The notes under the pieces are model-generated. The model did no database searches. It was not told the DNA's origin and was given only the letters and a program-made list of their open reading frames with translations. DNA of 64,000 nt, from the NCBI RefSeq assembly GCF_904849725.1, contig NC_058518.1:503489225-503553224 (forward strand). Direction: 5' to 3'. Position numbers and translations under genes: made by a program. The stretch is from Hordeum vulgare subsp. vulgare (lineage: Eukaryota > Streptophyta > Magnoliopsida > Poales > Poaceae). This document shows, piece after piece, positions 59,358 through 64,000 of this stretch. How positions within the stretch are numbered: the stretch's first letter is position 1; the number at the start of each line of letters is the position of its first letter.

Positions 59358-62300
59358 TGTCACGCCCAAGATGCGACCCTATCCTCAATTTGGCACAAGG
59401 GCCTCATCAGGGATAGAAGCGCATCTCGTCGTGTCGCAAGAATGGATATCGTCACAAGTACATGTACTGAAAAGATGAGATATATAAAGAGTTGGCTTAC
59501 ACTCGCCACAAGCTACATCAGAGTCACATCAGTACATTACATAATCATCAAGAGTAAGAGAAGGGTCCGACTACGGACGAAAACAAACGAGAAAAATAAG
59601 AACGACGTCCATCCTTGCTATCGCAGGCTGCCGGCCTGGAACCCATCCTAGATCGATGAAGAAGAAGAAGAAGAAGCAACTCCAAATGAACAATCACGCG
59701 CTCGCGTCAAGTAACCATTACGTGTACCTGCAACTGGTGTTGGAGTAATCTGTGAGCCACAGGCGACTCAGCAATCTCATTTCCAAAGGTATCAAGACTA
59801 GCAAAGCTTAATGGGTGAGGCATGGTTAAGTGGTGAGGTTGCAGCAGCGACTAAGCATATATTTGGTGGCTAGACTTACGGGTACAAGAATAAGAGGGGG
59901 AAGATCTACGCATAACGGACGTGAACTACTGATGATCAAAAGGATGATCCTGAACACCTACCTACGTCAGACATAACCCCACCGTGTCCTCGATCGGAGA
60001 AGGAACTCACGAAAGAGACAGTCACGGTTACGCACACAGTTGGCATATTTTAATTAAATTAACTTCAAGTTATCTAGAACCAGTGTTAAACAAAGTTTCC
60101 ACGTTGCCACATAACCGCGGGCACGGCTTTCCGAAAGATTTAACCCTGCAGGGGTGCTCCAACTAGTCCATCACAAATTACCACAAGCCGCATAGAAATC
60201 CTCAATCACGAAGCTCGCAATCTCGTCGGATTCCCTAGTGGAAAACCTCAACTCTGAGATTACCCAAAGCATCACTGGAATCCCGATGCACAAGATATCT
60301 CGTCAAAGGTAAAACTAATCCAGCAAGGCCGCCCGACGTGTCGACGATCCCGATAGGAGTCGCGTACCTCGTTCTCAGGACACGACGGATAAGCGACGCG
60401 TACAAGTGCCAAACCTCGAGTTTCCTCGCGGTGGCCCCGCACAGTGCTCTGTTTTGGGCCAACACTCATGAGGAGCACTGGCCCGGGGGTTGATTAAATT
60501 ATCCTCGGGGTTCGGAAAGTCCCTATGCAATTTATTAGGTGATTATGCAAATGTAGTACCAATGTTGGGCCTTGCCAGACCAGCTTTAATCTAAAACGAA
60601 TTATCAAGGGGGTCCCCATAACAACCCCGATCGTGTTAGGAGCGCTCAATTATGGAACATAACACCGGTAGCCGGTAACTAAAGGGGGCAAAGGTGAAAC
60701 AAAACACCAGGCTAGAAAGGCCGAGCCTTCCACCTTTTACCAAGTATATAGGTGCATTAAGTTAAATAGCATTTAAATATGGTGATATAACAAGGAACCC
60801 ATGCTTTCACATGGAAGCAATGCACCTGCAACTAGCAACGCTAACAACAGGGTTAAGCAAGCAGTAACATAGCCAATCAATGGTTTGCTAGGTCGAACAG
60901 TTGAAGGTTTCATGGCATTGTTGAGAGGCTGATTTTTAACATGTGATAGGCAACGAGACATAACGATAGAAACGGTAAAACTAGCATGACAATGATAGTA
61001 ATGGTATCTGGGGAAATGATCATCTTGCCGGAGATCCCGCTAGGAAGAAGAATGCCACCGTGAAGCAGACGAACCGACGTAGTCGAACGGGTCCTCGCAT
61101 CCGACACGCTTGCGGAACTCTATCGAGACGTGGGAAACCGGAAACAAGCATCAACACATGGAATTCACCACACGATGCACAACACATATGATGCATGAGC
61201 GGCTAAATACATGCAAGTCACGCATGACAATTTCACACAATCAAAACTACACATTAAGTGAAGTTCAATATGCATGAGTTGCATATTGACGAAACTCCAC
61301 GTTAATTATTTAGTTCACTCCTGGTTATCTACACGGTAATATTAATGTTGTCAAACATGAAAGAGGTGAAGCGGAAGTTAAACTACCTACCTAGGCATTT
61401 TAAGTGAGGTCGGAAATGACATATAGCACCTCCGAAACGACCTCACATGTTAATTTACAATTCTGTCCAGATTTGAATTAACACCTTTAATTAGTTGTTA
61501 AACAGCAAAACAAATAGGTTCACGTCATTCTACGCGTCAAGGCAAGCAATCTACACATAAAGAACATCTCCAACGGATCTACGGATCAAAAGATACAAGC
61601 ACCGCAAGATATGATGGCATGAATGCAAAAATATGTGCAACGGCGGCTACGAGCACTTCAACACATAAAAAAAGCACGAGAAAATGAAACTACACGAGAT
61701 TCTAAGCAAGTTTCATGTAGGACACGATCTAATCGGAGCTACAGTTCAAAAACTACGAGCAAAACAAGAATTGACTGCAATCTGCCAAAATCAGCCACAT
61801 AGCATTTTCTACGCCTCACAACTTCGGCTACACAACTCCAATAAACTCAAGCAAGGCATGGCATGAAAGAGGGAAAGACGCACTACTACAAACAACTAAC
61901 AACAACTATCATGGCAGCAAGGAGCACTAGGAAAAGAAGACACAAAATGACATCTCACGCACTATTTCAGACTTAGTGAAAATAACACCTCATGACAGTG
62001 CAGTTTTCAGCCTGAAGGCATATTGACAGCAGCAAAAACCTAAGCTACATGTCTCCAAATGGCACGAGACTTCACAGCATGCTAGAGAAACACAAGGGGT
62101 ACAACTAACTCCATTGGACCAACCTCAAAAGAGCTACAGATCACAAGATGCAAGCAAGACAAGACAGCAACAAAATATAATAGATTCCAGACTTAGAAAT
62201 ATTTCAGCTTCTCTAAAACAGCACTATTTCTAGCAACTTGGGAGCTAGCAAACAACACCTAAACATGCATTTCTAATGCAACCAAAAAAACCAGGGGCTA

Positions 62301-64000
62301 ACCAAAACATCCAAGATCAACTCTCTAGTTGACAACTCCGTCAAACGACGCCCGGAATAAATCCTACGAATTAAACAAGAGGGCATAACGGCAAAATATC
62401 GCGTGAACTAATTTACTCAAAAGTTAAAACTAATTGCACAGAAAAATTCATGGGATTTTTCTACCCCGGAAACATATAAAATATGTGGGGTTTGCAACAC
62501 AAAATAAAGCCACACATTAATGCGGGAAAAATAACCTATATATGGGAAAATAAACTAGAGGCAATTCCCTACACGCAAAAATTCGAGTGACTGCCCTAAA
62601 ATACATGGAAAATGGGTCCCTAGAGCATGAACATTTTATCTAAGGCATTCGGACTAACCGGACACGCACGAGAAATAATTACGGGGCGAAACCTATAAAA
62701 ACAGCACGTACAAAGATGCATTAGGCACTTCAAACTAACTCAAATAATTATGCAAGTTGGATAATCGTGTTCTACTCGCGAAGCTACCCCAAAACCATAT
62801 AAAAATCACCTCGATCCGACTTACGGAAAATAAACTACGGGCATTTGAAATATAGCCTATTTCTGGAAAAGAATTAAAACACAGGAATTATAAAAAACCT
62901 ACACGGGCCGAATTCACCTCGAGGCCCAAACAAGACATGAGCGAAGGATAGCAACACTCGCCGGTGACGTATAATAGATGGCAGGGGGGGTGAGGCTCAC
63001 CATGGGCTTCGGCCCAGATCTGGAGGAAGCCGGCCAAAGTGAGGGGAGGCGGCCTGGGCCTCGACGCTGCTGGGCCGGGGCGCACCTGGGCTGGCTCGGC
63101 CAGGCCTAGAGGGAAGCGCAAGCCCACACGGCTACGGGAGGGCGAGGCGCACTGCCTCGATCCGATCTGGACGGCGCGACATCGAGCTTGCCTCCGGCGA
63201 AGACGGCGCCGCAAGGGGCCGGGGACGGGCGCGAGGAGGCGGCTCCGGCGGGGGGCCTCGGATCCGGTGGCCGGCACGAAGACGCGGCGCTGCTCCGGCT
63301 GTTCCAAGGGCGGCGGCGGTCTACTCTGGCCGGATCTGGCAGAGGGCGGGGCTCCGGCACGCCGCTGGGGGCTCGGCGGCGGCGGGAGACGGCCGGAGGA
63401 GGCGTGTCCACGGGGACGGGAGGCGGCGAACGGCAACGAGGCGCTGTGGCTCGGCTCTCCGGCGAGCCGCAGCCGGCGGCGGGGCACAGGGACGCCTGGG
63501 GCGGCGAGGATCCAGGTCGGGCACGGGTGGCTGGGGCACACAGCAGCGGCTGCAGCCCGTGCGGCGGCCGGATGGGCCTCGGCGGGGCCGCGCGCGGGCT
63601 CGGGCGGGCCGGCGGCGCTGGTGGGGAGAGGCTGAGGGGAGAGAGAGAGGGGGTGGAAGGCGGCTAGGGTTTCGGGCGCGGAAAAACGAGGCAGGATTAG
63701 GGGGAGGCTGTCCGAAAATTAGAAGGGGTCTATATATAGACAAACGGGGGGCTCGGTTAACCGGAATCGCGCTCCGGATCCAACCGCGGGGTCGGATTCG
63801 GACGATTCCGAACGCGGGACATGCTAAGTGGCCGTGTTGTGTAGATGTCCGGAGACGAGAGGGAGAACGGGCGGCGCAACAACAGATTTAAAAACACCGA
63901 CAAACGTCCGACGAATAACCGAAGACGGTGCCGCTACGGTCGACCGTTCGGGTACCAGACGGTCTCCGATCGCGACGAAATTCGACAGGCGGCCTAGCTA
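59358..64000 (-). repeat. LARD 5' LTR (truncated by window end)
   Basis: 4643 bp of the LTR are present; by comparison with the 3' LTR about 300 bp should follow beyond the window. Differences from the 3' LTR are scattered point changes plus a guanine run of 6 (63746-63751) against 16 (46709-46724). The GC-rich block is at 62975-63670. Confidence 0.93.

Larger units (their letters stand above)
42323..64000 (-). mobile_element. LARD-type (Sukkula-like) non-coding LTR retroelement, 5' LTR cut by window end
   Basis: Two nearly identical LTRs start with TGTCACGCCCAAGATGCG (plus strand) at 42323 and 59358, a 17035-bp offset with about 1 bp net drift over the next 3.5 kb. On the minus strand the 5' LTR is the right one. 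It is followed by TGGTATCAGAGC, the initiator-tRNA-Met primer-binding site, 3 bp inside. Without copia-2 the interior is about 3.2 kb and has no gag or pol. LTRs of about 4.95 kb with a non-coding interior of about 3.2 kb match the LARD plan described in barley. It depends on an autonomous gypsy partner. Confidence 0.88.

Overview
The window is a piece of a large grass genome, most likely Triticeae (wheat, Aegilops or barley relatives). Evidence: a BARE-1/Angela/WIS-type copia element with about 1.83 kb LTRs and a full polyprotein; Athila-lineage gypsy LTRs of about 1.7 kb; a non-coding retroelement with about 4.95 kb LTRs and about 3.2 kb interior, the layout described for barley Sukkula-type LARDs; CACTA transposons ending in CACTAxTAGAAAA with TTTAGTCCCGGTT subterminal repeats; and a Stowaway MITE starting CTCCCTCTGTTCC. 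I see no ordinary host gene, rRNA gene or CRISPR. Family names come from memory of these groups and were not searched.

Layout, left to right. (1) 1-1161 is the end of a CACTA element (CACTA-0) inserted in the reverse transcriptase of a decayed copia element (1162-about 2753), whose LTR carries a plastid-derived fragment with a degenerate trnG-GCC. (2) About 2.75-11.3 kb is old sequence with a 53-bp tandem duplication, a Stowaway MITE (4843-5001), a non-autonomous Harbinger (5070-6451), degenerate AT-rich repeats and a roughly 333-bp tandem array. (3) 11.3-42.3 kb is a nest of transposons. CACTA-1 is split in the middle of its protease-like reading frame by CACTA-2 (11506-40876, target duplication TAT). 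CACTA-2 is itself split in its homologous reading frame by an Athila composite (12699-36590, target duplication ATAAG) that has four LTRs and three partial interiors. That composite contains an old copia (copia-1, about 17366-23937). (4) 42323 to the window end is a LARD on the minus strand with a nearly intact copia (copia-2, 49949-58808, target duplication ACAAC) inserted in its interior.

The most notable gene is a two-exon minus-strand gene near the right end of CACTA-2 (38866-40355). It is predicted to encode a 217-residue DEDDy-type 3'-5' exonuclease with all five catalytic residues and clean splice sites. Its intron is filled with about 240-bp repeats that copy the gene's own splice-donor context. 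The other coding sequences are transposon proteins: an uninterrupted 1326-residue copia polyprotein whose element has lost its primer-binding site, broken Athila gag-protease and env-like frames without reverse transcriptase or integrase, and two broken CACTA Ulp1-like frames.

The nesting order gives a relative clock. CACTA-1 came first, then CACTA-2, then Athila, which was later amplified by unequal exchange. The LARD and then copia-2 are recent, because the LTR pairs are almost colinear. All readings are by eye; distances and family assignments need alignment.
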